This document shows, one piece after another, positions 36,708-45,907 of a DNA stretch of 64,000 bases. The DNA comes from an uncultured Flavobacteriaceae bacterium (GTDB taxonomy: Bacteria; Bacteroidota; Bacteroidia; Flavobacteriales; Flavobacteriaceae): contig CAJIZF010000004.1 of the NCBI GenBank assembly GCA_905181835.1, positions 124,001 through 188,000 of the forward strand, read 5' to 3'. Position numbers and translations under genes: made by a program. The notes under the pieces are model-generated. The model was not told the DNA's origin. It ran no database searches and saw only the letters and a list, made by a program, of their open reading frames with translations. Every line of letters starts with the position of its first letter. Within the stretch, counting starts at the first letter, position 1.

Positions 36708-37766
36708 ATGATAAAAACGGATATCTTAATCATTGGAGCTGGACCAACAGGTTTGTTTACAGTGTTTGAGGCAGGTTTACTAAAGCTTAAATGCCACCTT
36801 ATAGACGCGCTTCCTCAAGCTGGGGGACAGTGTTCCGAAATTTATCCAAAAAAACCCATCTATGACATTCCTGGTTTTCCAGAAATTCTTGCTGGAGATC
36901 TAACCAATAACTTATTGGAACAATGTAAGCAATTTGAGCCTGGATTTACTCTTGGAGAACGTGCAGAAAAAATTTCCAAAGATGAAAACGGAATGTTTGT
37001 GGTTGTAACAAGTAGCGGAACAAAGCATCAGGCACCCGTAATTGCTATTGCTGGAGGTTTAGGAAGTTTTGAACCTAGAAAGCCCGGTTTGGACAACTTA
37101 AATTTTTACGAGGGTAAAGGGGTGGAATATATTATTAAGGATCCTGCTATTTATAAAAACAAGCGCATTGTTATTGCCGGGGGGGGTGATTCGGCTCTTG
37201 ATTGGAGTATTTATTTGGCGGATATTGCAAAAGAAGTTACGCTTGTTCATAGAAGAAATGAATTTAGGGGGGCTTTAGATTCTCTTGAAAAAGCGAGAGA
37301 ATTAAAAAAACAAAAAAAAATAAATATCATTACTCCAGCTGAGATTACTCAACTTATTGGAAAAGAAAAATTAGAGAGAATTGTCATCACAAAAGATAAA
37401 GTTGATACTAGTATTGACTTAGATCACTTTATTCCGCTTTTTGGTTTATCACCAAGACTCGGACCTATTGCTGATTGGGGATTAGAAATTGAAAAAAATG
37501 CTATTAAGGTAGACACCTTTGATTATCAAACAAACGTTCCTGGTATATTTGCAATTGGCGATATCAACACCTATCCTGGAAAATTAAAACTTATTTTGTG
37601 TGGATTTCACGAAGCAACATTAATGTGTCAATCTGCGTTTAAAATAATAAACCCTGGTAAAAAAAATATTTTTAGATATACTACAGTAAGTGGTATTGAC
37701 GGTTTTGACGGCACTAGGAAGGAAGCCAAAAAACCCGTCATTCAGTCGCTCAATCATGATGATTAA
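36708..37766 (+). CDS. Ferredoxin--NADP reductase, thioredoxin-reductase-like
   Basis: 352 residues. FAD motif IIGAGPTGLF near the N-terminus, a second nucleotide motif IAGGGDSALDW in the middle, and the C-terminal FAD segment AIGDINTYPGK. The redox CxxC of thioredoxin reductase is absent, which fits the ferredoxin/flavodoxin reductase branch. Electrons would pass between NADPH and the 2Fe-2S ferredoxin that follows three bases later, or to the divergent 4Fe-4S ferredoxin. Confidence 0.9.
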   Translation: MIKTDILIIGAGPTGLFTVFEAGLLKLKCHLIDALPQAGGQCSEIYPKKPIYDIPGFPEILAGDLTNNLLEQCKQFEPGFTLGERAEKISKDENGMFVVVTSSGTKHQAPVIAIAGGLGSFEPRKPGLDNLNFYEGKGVEYIIKDPAIYKNKRIVIAGGGDSALDWSIYLADIAKEVTLVHRRNEFRGALDSLEKARELKKQKKINIITPAEITQLIGKEKLERIVITKDKVDTSIDLDHFIPLFGLSPRLGPIADWGLEIEKNAIKVDTFDYQTNVPGIFAIGDINTYPGKLKLILCGFHEATLMCQSAFKIINPGKKNIFRYTTVSGIDGFDGTRKEAKKPVIQSLNHDD

Positions 37767-37768
37767 TT

Positions 37769-38101
37769 ATGTCGGACATTAACATCACTATAAAGGATCG
37801 AGATGGGCATATTCATAAAGTTTTAGCACCAACAGATATGGCCATGAATATTATGGAAATTGTGCGGTCTTATGAGTTAGCTCCAGAAGGTACAATTGGG
37901 GTTTGTGGTGGCATGGCTATGTGTGCATCTTGCCAATGCTATGTTCATTCCAAACACGCTATTCCTAAAAAAGGAGAAGAAGAAGAAGCTATGTTATCTG
38001 AAGCGTTTAATGTTAAAGAAAATAGTAGATTGGGTTGTCAAATATCTATAACGAAAGAGTTAGAGGGCTTGTATTTAGAACTGGCGCCCGAAGAATTGTA
38101 A
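37769..38101 (+). CDS. 2Fe-2S ferredoxin
   Basis: 110 residues. The four cluster cysteines follow the vertebrate/bacterial type pattern: VCGGMAMCASC and a later GCQI. There is also an extra Cys after the third. It starts three bases after the reductase, so the pair is an operon and likely a physical electron-transfer couple. The end user (for example a hydroxylase) is not identified; two membrane hydroxylase families lie elsewhere in the window. Confidence 0.9.
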   Translation: MSDINITIKDRDGHIHKVLAPTDMAMNIMEIVRSYELAPEGTIGVCGGMAMCASCQCYVHSKHAIPKKGEEEEAMLSEAFNVKENSRLGCQISITKELEGLYLELAPEEL

Positions 38102-38137
38102 CCCGAATATTCTAAATCTTAATAATATCTAAAGTTT

Positions 38138-38168
38138 TTGCCCTAATTCATATGTTTAATTATCTTTG
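38138..38168 (+). promoter_or_regulatory. Promoter of the lactamase-fold/subtilase/M1 operon
   Basis: TTG at 38138-38140, 20 bases, then TATCTTTG at 38161-38168: close to the Bacteroidota consensus TTG-N19-TAnnTTTG. The start codon at 38176 is seven bases after it, another very short leader. Confidence 0.65.
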
Positions 38169-38175
38169 TTCGCCT

Positions 38176-39036
38176 ATGGAATTACACCCTATCGAAGCAG
38201 GTAATTTTAAATTAGATGGCGGAGCTATGTTTGGTGTAGTTCCTAAATCAATTTGGTCCAAAACAAACCCAGCTGATAATAACAATATGATAGATATTGC
38301 TGCTCGCTGTCTATTAATTGAGGATGGTAATAGGCTTACCTTAATAGATACGGGTATGGGTAATAAACAAAGTGATAAGTTTTTTGGATATTACTATCCC
38401 TGGGGAAATCATAAGTTGGAGTCTTCATTAAATAACAAAGGTTTTCATAAAGATGATATTACAGATGTGTTTTTGTCTCACCTCCATTTTGATCATTGTG
38501 GTGGTGCCATACAGTGGAATAAAAATAAAACAGGTTATGAGCCTTCCTTTAAAAATGCAACTTATTGGAGTAATGCAAATCACTGGGATTGGGCTACAAA
38601 ACCAAATCGTCGGGAACAAGCGTCTTTTCTAGTCGAAAATATAATACCGATAAAAGAAAGCGGGCAATTAAATTTTGTTGAAAGCCACGATGGTGATTTT
38701 TTAGAGTCAAAAAAAATGAATTTTGATATTTTTTTTGCAAATGGTCATACCGAGAAACAAATGATTCCACATATTAATTACAAAGGAAAAAAGGTAGTCT
38801 TTATGGCAGATTTATTGCCAACCGCTGGACATTTACCCCTACCTTTTGTAATGGGATATGACACAAGACCTTTATTAACTATGTCAGAAAAAGAAAAATT
38901 TCTAAATTTGGCAGCAAACAATAATTACTATTTATTTTTAGAGCATGATGCTCATAATCCAATTATTACTGTAAAACAGACCGAAAAAGGAGTTCGGCTG
39001 GACGAGTGTTTTACGATTAACGAATTTTTTAACTAA
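38176..39036 (+). CDS. MBL-fold metallo-hydrolase
   Basis: About 286 residues from the ATG at 38176; the frame reaches 38152 but that part overlaps the promoter. The metal-binding motif SHLHFDHCGG is clear, with further His ligands in GHTEKQ and near LEHDAHNP. No signal peptide, so it is cytoplasmic. Related proteins include lactonases and various hydrolases; the substrate is open. It is the first gene of a run with a lipoprotein protease (6 bases) and an M1 peptidase (4 bases). Confidence 0.85.
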   Translation: MELHPIEAGNFKLDGGAMFGVVPKSIWSKTNPADNNNMIDIAARCLLIEDGNRLTLIDTGMGNKQSDKFFGYYYPWGNHKLESSLNNKGFHKDDITDVFLSHLHFDHCGGAIQWNKNKTGYEPSFKNATYWSNANHWDWATKPNRREQASFLVENIIPIKESGQLNFVESHDGDFLESKKMNFDIFFANGHTEKQMIPHINYKGKKVVFMADLLPTAGHLPLPFVMGYDTRPLLTMSEKEKFLNLAANNNYYLFLEHDAHNPIITVKQTEKGVRLDECFTINEFFN

Positions 39037-39042
39037 ATAACA

Positions 39043-40707
39043 ATGAAAATATTAAAACCTCTTTTATTCGCAGCTACAACAACTATTTTATTAACAAGTT
39101 GTGGAAGTGCTGTAAGGCCGATTAATGCGGCTCTTTTAAAGAACACAAACGAAAAAACAACTAAAACAACTAAAATTGAAGATGCCCAGCTTAAAAGCTG
39201 GAGCTACACTGATTTAGCCTCTGACACCATACCCGGTATGAGTGTTGATAAAGCTTATGTGGAATTAATTCCAAATCTTAAAGGAACAAAAGTAATCGTT
39301 GCTGTAATTGATAGTGGAGTTGATATTGAGCATGAAGATTTAAAAAACGTAATTTGGACGAATACGAACGAAATTCCAAACAACGGAATTGACGACGATA
39401 AAAACGGATATATAGATGACGTTCATGGATGGAACTTTTTAGGTGATATTGTTGGTGAAAATCTTGAATTTGTTCGTATTATAAAAAGATATAATACTGC
39501 TTTTAATGGAAAAAACAGCACTGATATTGAGGAAAGTGAAAAAGATATTTTTAACCTTTACGAGAGTGCAAAATCAACGTATAATAAGGAACACAAAGAA
39601 ATAAAAGCGAACTTTGATAGGTATAGCCAGATGCTTAATCAAGTAACGGTGTCTCATGACGCTATTTCTAAAAAAGTAGGAAAAGAGGATTACAGCGCTG
39701 AGGATTTAGCTGCTATTTCAGATCCGACAGAAGAAGATCAAAAAAACATTGGTGTTCTTTCTCAAATGCTTTCTTATGGAGGTACAATTCCTGAATTTAA
39801 AGAACGTCTTAATGGAGGGGTTCAATACTTTCAGGGCCGATTAAAAAATCACTTCACAATGGATACCGATTTTAGAGCTGTTCTAAAGGACAATCCTTAC
39901 GATATTAATGATAACGTTTATGGTAATAATGATGTTGATGGGCCAGATCCAAAAAAAGAAGATGCAACACACGGAACTCACGTAGCTGGAATTATTGCAG
40001 CTCAAAGAGGTAATAATATTGGAATGGACGGAGTGGCTCAAAATGTTGAAATCATGGCATTAAGAGCTGTGCCGGATGGCGATGAATATGATAAAGATGT
40101 GGCGTTGGCAATCCGTTATGCTGCTGATAATGGAGCAAAGGTGATCAACACTAGTTTTGGTAAAGCGTTTTCACAAAACCCTGAATGGGTTTGGGATGCT
40201 ATTAGATATGCCGCAAAAAAAGATGTATTAATCGTTAATGCAGCAGGAAACGATGCAAACGATTTAGACGTTGTGGTGAGTTACCCCAACGACGAAATAG
40301 TAAAAGGTGAAGAGATTAGTGATAATTTTATCACAATTGGGGCTTTAAATTATAAGTATGGGAAAGAGATGGTTGCTACTTTTTCAAATTATGGAGTAGC
40401 GAATGTTGATTTATTTTCTCCTGGTGTAAAAATTTGGTCGACAACTCCACTAGATACTTATGAGTATTTACAAGGAACATCAATGGCATCGCCTAACGTT
40501 GCGGGAGTAGCAGCCATGGTTCGCTCTTGTTATCCAAAACTATCCGCTAAACAAGTAAAGCGAGTGTTAATGGATAGTGGCTTAAGTGTTTCTGCCTCAG
40601 TAATTGTTGGCGGAGACGAATCTAATATGCAACCGTTTACTGCTATCTCTAAATCTGGAAAAACAGTAAATTTATACAACGCGCTAATTTTAGCAAGCAA
40701 ACTGTAA
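39043..40707 (+). CDS. S8 family serine peptidase, lipoprotein, with a large insert
   Basis: 554 residues. The lipobox LTSC places the lipidated Cys at residue 20, so it is a membrane-anchored, cell-envelope enzyme. The subtilisin triad is intact: D90 (VIDSGVD), H310 (HGTHVAG) and S480 (GTSMASP). The gap between Asp and His is about 220 residues, against some 30 in subtilisin; the extra part (about 140-295) is helical and charged. It lies between the MBL gene and an M1 aminopeptidase, suggesting joint peptide breakdown at the envelope. Confidence 0.93.
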   Translation: MKILKPLLFAATTTILLTSCGSAVRPINAALLKNTNEKTTKTTKIEDAQLKSWSYTDLASDTIPGMSVDKAYVELIPNLKGTKVIVAVIDSGVDIEHEDLKNVIWTNTNEIPNNGIDDDKNGYIDDVHGWNFLGDIVGENLEFVRIIKRYNTAFNGKNSTDIEESEKDIFNLYESAKSTYNKEHKEIKANFDRYSQMLNQVTVSHDAISKKVGKEDYSAEDLAAISDPTEEDQKNIGVLSQMLSYGGTIPEFKERLNGGVQYFQGRLKNHFTMDTDFRAVLKDNPYDINDNVYGNNDVDGPDPKKEDATHGTHVAGIIAAQRGNNIGMDGVAQNVEIMALRAVPDGDEYDKDVALAIRYAADNGAKVINTSFGKAFSQNPEWVWDAIRYAAKKDVLIVNAAGNDANDLDVVVSYPNDEIVKGEEISDNFITIGALNYKYGKEMVATFSNYGVANVDLFSPGVKIWSTTPLDTYEYLQGTSMASPNVAGVAAMVRSCYPKLSAKQVKRVLMDSGLSVSASVIVGGDESNMQPFTAISKSGKTVNLYNALILASKL

Positions 40708-40711
40708 TTAT

Positions 40712-42520
40712 ATGAAGTTAGTTTTAAATCTTATTTTTTTAATAGTGTTTGGTGTGGGGTTTTCCCAAAACAACACGTCTTACTGGCAACAAAAAGCAGA
40801 CTACAAAATAGCAATAGATTTAGATGTTGAAACCCACCAATATAAAGGTATTCAAGAGCTAACTTACACTAACAACTCACCCGATACTTTATATCGGGTG
40901 TTTTATCATTTATACTTTAATGCCTTTCAGCCTGGGAGCGAAATGGATATTCGTTCGAGGAATATTAAAGATTCAGACAAAAGGGTTGGGGATCGTATTT
41001 CTAAATTGTTACCTTCAGAAATTGGTTTTATAAAACCTCAACGATTAACACAAGATGGAGTTCTTTTGTCTTTTGAAATTGCTGGAACCATATTAGAAGT
41101 TGACTTAAATACTCCTATTTTACCTAACAAATCAACCGTGTTTACAATGGACTGGGACGCGCAGATACCGGTTCAAATAAGGCGATCGGGAAGAAATAAC
41201 GCAGAAGGTGTCGCATATTCTATGACACAATGGTTTCCAAAAATAGCAGAATATGACTTTGAAGGTTGGCACGCGACACCTTACATAGCGCGTGAATTTC
41301 ACAGCGTCTGGGGAGATTACGATGTGCGTATAAAACTTGACGAAAACTATATTATAGGTGGTACTGGGTATCTTCAGAATAGTGATAAAAAAGGCTTGGG
41401 TAAAAAAACTAAGGGAAATACCAGAACTTGGCATTTTAAAGCGCCAAAAGTTCATGACTTTGCTTGGGCGGCGGATAAAGATTTTATCCACGACACTTAT
41501 ACGGGAGCCAATGGGGTTATCTTAAACTTTTACTATAAAAATGATCCTGAAATTATTGAAAATTGGAAACAGCTACAAGAAAAAACAGCGCAACTATTGG
41601 TTTATTTTAATAAACATGTTGGTGATTATCCCTATAAACAGTATTCTGTTATTCAAGGTGGTGATGGGGGTATGGAATATGCAATGTGTACTTTAATTAC
41701 TGGTAAAAGAAAACTAGGAAGTTTAATCGGAGTTACAGCTCATGAATTAGCTCACACATGGTTTCAATTTTTGTTAGCAACAAACGAGAGTAAACACGAG
41801 TGGATGGATGAAGGGTTTACCTCCTACATTTCTAACCTAGCTATGAATGAAATAATGAAGGAAGGAAAAGACAATCCAAATTCAAACTCATACAGAGGAT
41901 ACAATTATATTGCTACCAGCGGTAAAGAGCAACCCCAGTCTACTCAAGCAGATCGTTATACCACCAATACTGGATACGGTGTTGCCGCATATAGTAAAGG
42001 TGCTGTTTTTCTTTCTCAACTTGAATATGTAATAGGTAAAGATAATTTAAACAAGACACTGTTACGATATTATAAAGAGTGGGCTTTTAAACACCCAACA
42101 CCTAACGATTTTATAAGAGTTGCAGAAAAAGTGTCGGGGGCAGAATTAGATTGGTATTTGACGGACTGGACACAGACAACTAATACTATAGATTACGGTA
42201 TCAAGAATATAGTTTCTGAAAAAGAAAAGACAACTATAACTATTGAAAGAATTGGTTTAATGCCTATGCCAATAGATATTAAGGTAACTTATGAAGACGG
42301 TGCGACGGATAACTTTTATATTCCATTACAAATGATGCGAACCAATAAACCAAACCCCCAGCTTAGTGAAAGTTGGAATGTTTTACCGGATTGGGCTTGG
42401 GCTTACCCAAACTACTCCTTTGTTCTTAAAAAAGATAAGAAAATTAAAAGTGTTGCAATTGACGCCTCTAGCTTAATGGCGGATATTAATTTAGAAAATA
42501 ATACTTACAATTTAAAATAG
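40712..42520 (+). CDS. M1 family metallopeptidase
   Basis: 602 residues with a signal peptide (about 1-18). The zinc motif HELAH (344-348) with E367 in WMDEGF gives the HExxH-x18-E pattern. The exopeptidase motif corresponding to GAMEN reads GGMEY (319-323). It should remove N-terminal residues from peptides in the periplasm or at the surface. It starts four bases after the subtilase. A perfect nine-pair hairpin followed by TTTT lies inside the coding sequence at 40878-40904. Confidence 0.93.
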   Translation: MKLVLNLIFLIVFGVGFSQNNTSYWQQKADYKIAIDLDVETHQYKGIQELTYTNNSPDTLYRVFYHLYFNAFQPGSEMDIRSRNIKDSDKRVGDRISKLLPSEIGFIKPQRLTQDGVLLSFEIAGTILEVDLNTPILPNKSTVFTMDWDAQIPVQIRRSGRNNAEGVAYSMTQWFPKIAEYDFEGWHATPYIAREFHSVWGDYDVRIKLDENYIIGGTGYLQNSDKKGLGKKTKGNTRTWHFKAPKVHDFAWAADKDFIHDTYTGANGVILNFYYKNDPEIIENWKQLQEKTAQLLVYFNKHVGDYPYKQYSVIQGGDGGMEYAMCTLITGKRKLGSLIGVTAHELAHTWFQFLLATNESKHEWMDEGFTSYISNLAMNEIMKEGKDNPNSNSYRGYNYIATSGKEQPQSTQADRYTTNTGYGVAAYSKGAVFLSQLEYVIGKDNLNKTLLRYYKEWAFKHPTPNDFIRVAEKVSGAELDWYLTDWTQTTNTIDYGIKNIVSEKEKTTITIERIGLMPMPIDIKVTYEDGATDNFYIPLQMMRTNKPNPQLSESWNVLPDWAWAYPNYSFVLKKDKKIKSVAIDASSLMADINLENNTYNLK

Positions 42521-42643
42521 TTATTGAAAAGTTGTCTCACAACACTAATGCGCCAAAGAAAAAGGAAGTAAAATTCGGGTAGATTTAGATATTGGCTTCT
42601 AATTTTTTACTGATACTCTCCCTTATTTCATACATTTACCAAT

Positions 42644-43000
42644 ATGAATTTTAGTTTTCCAAAATCTGAAAAACTTAAGAGTAAAAAAGCGATTAAGCTT
42701 CTTTTTGCAGAAGGTAACACTGTTATTAAATATCCTATAAAGTTATTTTATCTTCCAGTAGATAGCAGCGATAAAACAAAGGCGGCATTTTCAGTTCCAA
42801 AACACAATTTTAAAAAAGCTGTGAATCGAAATCGTATAAAAAGACAACTAAGAGAGGTATATCGTCATCAAAAACATTTGTTAAAAAATGATGATGATTT
42901 AAAGTATTTGTTGTTCTTTTTATACATTGGAAAAAAAAATTCAACTTACACTACCATTGATGCATCACTTATTAATGTACTTAAAAAAATGAAAAAATGA
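42644..43000 (+). CDS. rnpA: Ribonuclease P protein component
   Basis: 118 residues with the RnpA signature KKAVNRNRIKRQLRE and basic surface. It supports the RNase P RNA in tRNA 5' maturation. In many bacteria rnpA sits with rpmH and dnaA near the origin; here rpmH is not seen next to it, and an S41 protease overlaps its stop by four bases. Confidence 0.93.
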   Translation: MNFSFPKSEKLKSKKAIKLLFAEGNTVIKYPIKLFYLPVDSSDKTKAAFSVPKHNFKKAVNRNRIKRQLREVYRHQKHLLKNDDDLKYLLFFLYIGKKNSTYTTIDASLINVLKKMKK

Positions 43001-44619
43001 AAAAGAAAATTCTTATTCCTTTTCTTGCTTTAGGCATTTTACTTGCGACGGTAAGTTTTAAAAAAGATTTTTTTGAAATCGCCAAGCAAATTGAAATCTT
43101 CACTACCTTATTTAAAGAACTAAACATGAATTATGTAGATGAAACCACTCCTTCTGATTTAATAAACAAGGCGATTAAAGGAATGTTAGATGATTTAGAT
43201 CCATATACGGTTTATTGGAACGAACAAGAGGTTGAAGATGCTCGAATAAACAACTCAGGCGTCTATACTGGTATTGGAGCAACTGTAAGAAATAAAGATG
43301 GAAAAATGGTTGTTTTAGAGCCTTTTAAAGGATTTCCAGCAGATATTGCTGGATTAAAAGCAGGAGATGAAATAATCACTATTAATGATATTAATATAAA
43401 AGATCATGAAGGAGATTCAAGCGAGTTATTGAAGGGAATGGCAGATACAAAAGTGAATCTTACTTATTTACGTCAAGGAAAAAAAGAAGAAACATCTTTA
43501 ATAAGAGGAGCTATAGATGTACATGCGGTTCCTTTTTATCAGTTGATAGGTGATGATATAGGTTATATTGTTTTGTCAAAATTTAATAAGAAGACCACTA
43601 AAGAAACAAAGGCAGCTCTAACAGACTTAAAGAGTCAGGGTGCAACAAAACTAATATTAGATTTGAGAGGTAATCCTGGGGGATTATTAACGGAGGCGGT
43701 AAATATTGTGAATTTATTTGTACCAAAAGGCGAACCTATTGTCACCACTAAATCTGCTGTGAAGAAGTATAATAAAACGTATAAAACTCAAAAAACTGCT
43801 CTTGACTTAGAAATTCCACTAGTGGTTCTTGTTAATGGGCGAAGTGCGTCTGCTAGTGAAATTGTTTCGGGAGGCCTACAGGATTTAGATAGGGCGGTAA
43901 TTGTTGGAGCTCGTAGTTTTGGAAAAGGCTTAGTGCAACGACCAAAAAAATTAACTTATGGCACCCAATTAAAAGTTACTATCTCAAGATACTACACGCC
44001 GAGTGGTAGGTGTATTCAAGCTTTAGATTATTGGAATAGAGATGAAAATGGTGATCCTGTTAGGGTAGATTCAAAAAAATACAATTCCTTTAAGACAAAA
44101 GGGGGAAGAACTGTTTATGATGGAGGCGGTATAATGCCAGACATAGAGCTTGAATCGGGTAAATTTAGCACCATAACAACTGCTCTGTTGAAAAACAACG
44201 TGATTTTTAATTATGCAACTCAATACTATTATTCAAATAAATTAGAAAGTCCCGAAGAGTTTGTGTTTACAGATGCTAATTTTAAAGAATTCTTAATTTT
44301 TATAAAAGAAAACAAGTTTGAGTATGAAACAGAATCTGAAAAATTATTTTCTAAAGCCATGCGTAAAACTTCGGAAGAAAATTTTAAAGATAATATTGAT
44401 TTAAGCTTTAAGCAGCTTATGACTGATATTGATAAGGCTAAAGAAGAAATGCTGGTAGCAAAGAAAGAAGAAATCGTTACTATATTAAGCGACGAAATTT
44501 TAAAGCGTTATTTTTATCGCGAAGGAATGTATTCCTATCAACTTACCCATAGTGCAGAAATTATTAAAGCTGTTTCAGTTCTAAAAAATGAATCTTTATA
44601 TGATAAAATATTAAAATAA
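42997..44619 (+). CDS. S41 family carboxy-terminal processing peptidase
   Basis: 540 residues with an N-terminal hydrophobic export segment (about 5-20) and a PDZ domain (about 85-165, with VYTGIGATV and GLKAGDEI). The tail-specific protease core follows: GNPGG, the Ser in GRSASASEI and Lys310 in SFGKGLVQ form the Ser-Lys pair. It cleaves exported proteins near their C-termini. Its ATG overlaps the rnpA stop, and the sterol-desaturase homologue starts three bases after its stop. Confidence 0.93.
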   Translation: MKKKILIPFLALGILLATVSFKKDFFEIAKQIEIFTTLFKELNMNYVDETTPSDLINKAIKGMLDDLDPYTVYWNEQEVEDARINNSGVYTGIGATVRNKDGKMVVLEPFKGFPADIAGLKAGDEIITINDINIKDHEGDSSELLKGMADTKVNLTYLRQGKKEETSLIRGAIDVHAVPFYQLIGDDIGYIVLSKFNKKTTKETKAALTDLKSQGATKLILDLRGNPGGLLTEAVNIVNLFVPKGEPIVTTKSAVKKYNKTYKTQKTALDLEIPLVVLVNGRSASASEIVSGGLQDLDRAVIVGARSFGKGLVQRPKKLTYGTQLKVTISRYYTPSGRCIQALDYWNRDENGDPVRVDSKKYNSFKTKGGRTVYDGGGIMPDIELESGKFSTITTALLKNNVIFNYATQYYYSNKLESPEEFVFTDANFKEFLIFIKENKFEYETESEKLFSKAMRKTSEENFKDNIDLSFKQLMTDIDKAKEEMLVAKKEEIVTILSDEILKRYFYREGMYSYQLTHSAEIIKAVSVLKNESLYDKILK

Positions 44620-44622
44620 TAT

Positions 44623-45450
44623 ATGGAGCGTTTTTTATTTTTTTTTGAACACTTACCAATATGGTTAAAAGGAAGTTGGATTATTTTCTTTATTTCTTTT
44701 TTTTGGATTATTGAAGGATATTATTCTTTTTACAAAAGTAATTTTAATAAATGGAAGCATGCAAAAACAAATTTATTATTATTGTTAGTTGTTATTCTAA
44801 TCAACTCATTTTTTGGAGTTTTATTAACTTTTATAGATGTCTGGTTAAAGAAAACAGAGTTTGGAATTCTTAATATACTGGATGCTGTTCTTTGGAAAAA
44901 AGTAGTTTTATCTATTGTAGTTCTTGATTTTACCTCTCAATATTTTATTCATTTTTTATTACATAAAGTAAGGTGGATGTGGCGATTACATTTGGTACAC
45001 CACACAGATAAAAATGTTGATGTTACAACAGGAACAAGACACCATCCTTTTGATTTTTTAATACGCGAAAGCATGGCGTTATTGGTAGTTATAATTATGG
45101 GAATGCCGGTCTCTTTTTATTTTTTTTATAGGATGATAACTATTCCTTTTACTTATTTTAATCATGCAGATATTTCCTTACCTCTTTGGGTGGATAAAGG
45201 GTTGAGTTATATAATTGTTTCTCCTAATATGCATAAGTTTCATCATCATTATCAACAACCTTGGACAGATAGTAATTTTGGGAATGTTCTCTCTATTTGG
45301 GACAGATTGTTTGGTACTTTTATATATGAAGATCCTAAAAAAATAAAATATGGTTTAGATTCTTCGAACCACACAGATGATGAAAATTTTATTTTTCAGT
45401 TAAAAGTTCCTTTTAATGAAGATGAAATTAAGTCTATTCCAAAAAAATAA
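44623..45450 (+). CDS. Sterol desaturase / fatty-acid hydroxylase family protein
   Basis: 275 residues of membrane protein with about four hydrophobic segments. The histidine boxes are HFLLH, HLVHH, RHHPFD and HKFHHHYQQ. It belongs to the same superfamily as the partial gene at the window start but is clearly a different subgroup. The substrate is unknown. It is the last gene of the rnpA-S41 unit. Confidence 0.88.
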   Translation: MERFLFFFEHLPIWLKGSWIIFFISFFWIIEGYYSFYKSNFNKWKHAKTNLLLLLVVILINSFFGVLLTFIDVWLKKTEFGILNILDAVLWKKVVLSIVVLDFTSQYFIHFLLHKVRWMWRLHLVHHTDKNVDVTTGTRHHPFDFLIRESMALLVVIIMGMPVSFYFFYRMITIPFTYFNHADISLPLWVDKGLSYIIVSPNMHKFHHHYQQPWTDSNFGNVLSIWDRLFGTFIYEDPKKIKYGLDSSNHTDDENFIFQLKVPFNEDEIKSIPKK

Positions 45451-45453
45451 TAA

Positions 45454-45894
45454 TTAGTTTTTTATCATTTCTATATGTGGTATTCCATCTTCTAAATATT
45501 CGTTTCCAACGCTATAAAAACCAAAATTATTATAAAAAAATTTTAAGTGTGACTGCGCAGATATTATGATAGTTTTAGTTTGATAAAGTGTTTCAATTGC
45601 TTTAATAGAATGAATCATAATTTGATTACCTCTTTTTAATTTCCTTTCAGTTTTTTTTACAACAACCCTTCCTATTGAAGCTTCTTTAAAATACTCACCA
45701 GGCTCAAAACATCTGGTATAAGCAACTATTTTATTTTGAATAACTCCGATAATATGAATCGCTTTTTCATCTTTACCATCAATATCTTGGTAAACACAAT
45801 TTTGCTCTACCACAAAAACTTCTGACCTTAATTGTAAAATTTGATATAATTCTTTAGTTGTTAATTCTGAAAAAGTTTTAAAAGTTACCTCCAT
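45454..45894 (-). CDS. GNAT family N-acetyltransferase (ElaA-like)
   Basis: 146 residues. The N-terminal FSELTTKELYQILQLRSEVFVVEQNCVY and the acetyl-CoA loop region IGRVVVKKTERKLKRG resemble the ElaA group of GNAT enzymes. The acceptor is unknown. Its start lies 13 bases after the rpiB stop on the same strand. Confidence 0.85.
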   Translation of the reverse strand: MEVTFKTFSELTTKELYQILQLRSEVFVVEQNCVYQDIDGKDEKAIHIIGVIQNKIVAYTRCFEPGEYFKEASIGRVVVKKTERKLKRGNQIMIHSIKAIETLYQTKTIIISAQSHLKFFYNNFGFYSVGNEYLEDGIPHIEMIKN

Positions 45895-45907
45895 TTAAAT
45901 TTTATAA

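Noticed and set aside
38152-38175. Start of the MBL-fold gene at 38152
   Set aside because: This stretch overlaps the promoter's spacer and -7 element, so it should not be transcribed; the ATG at 38176 is used.
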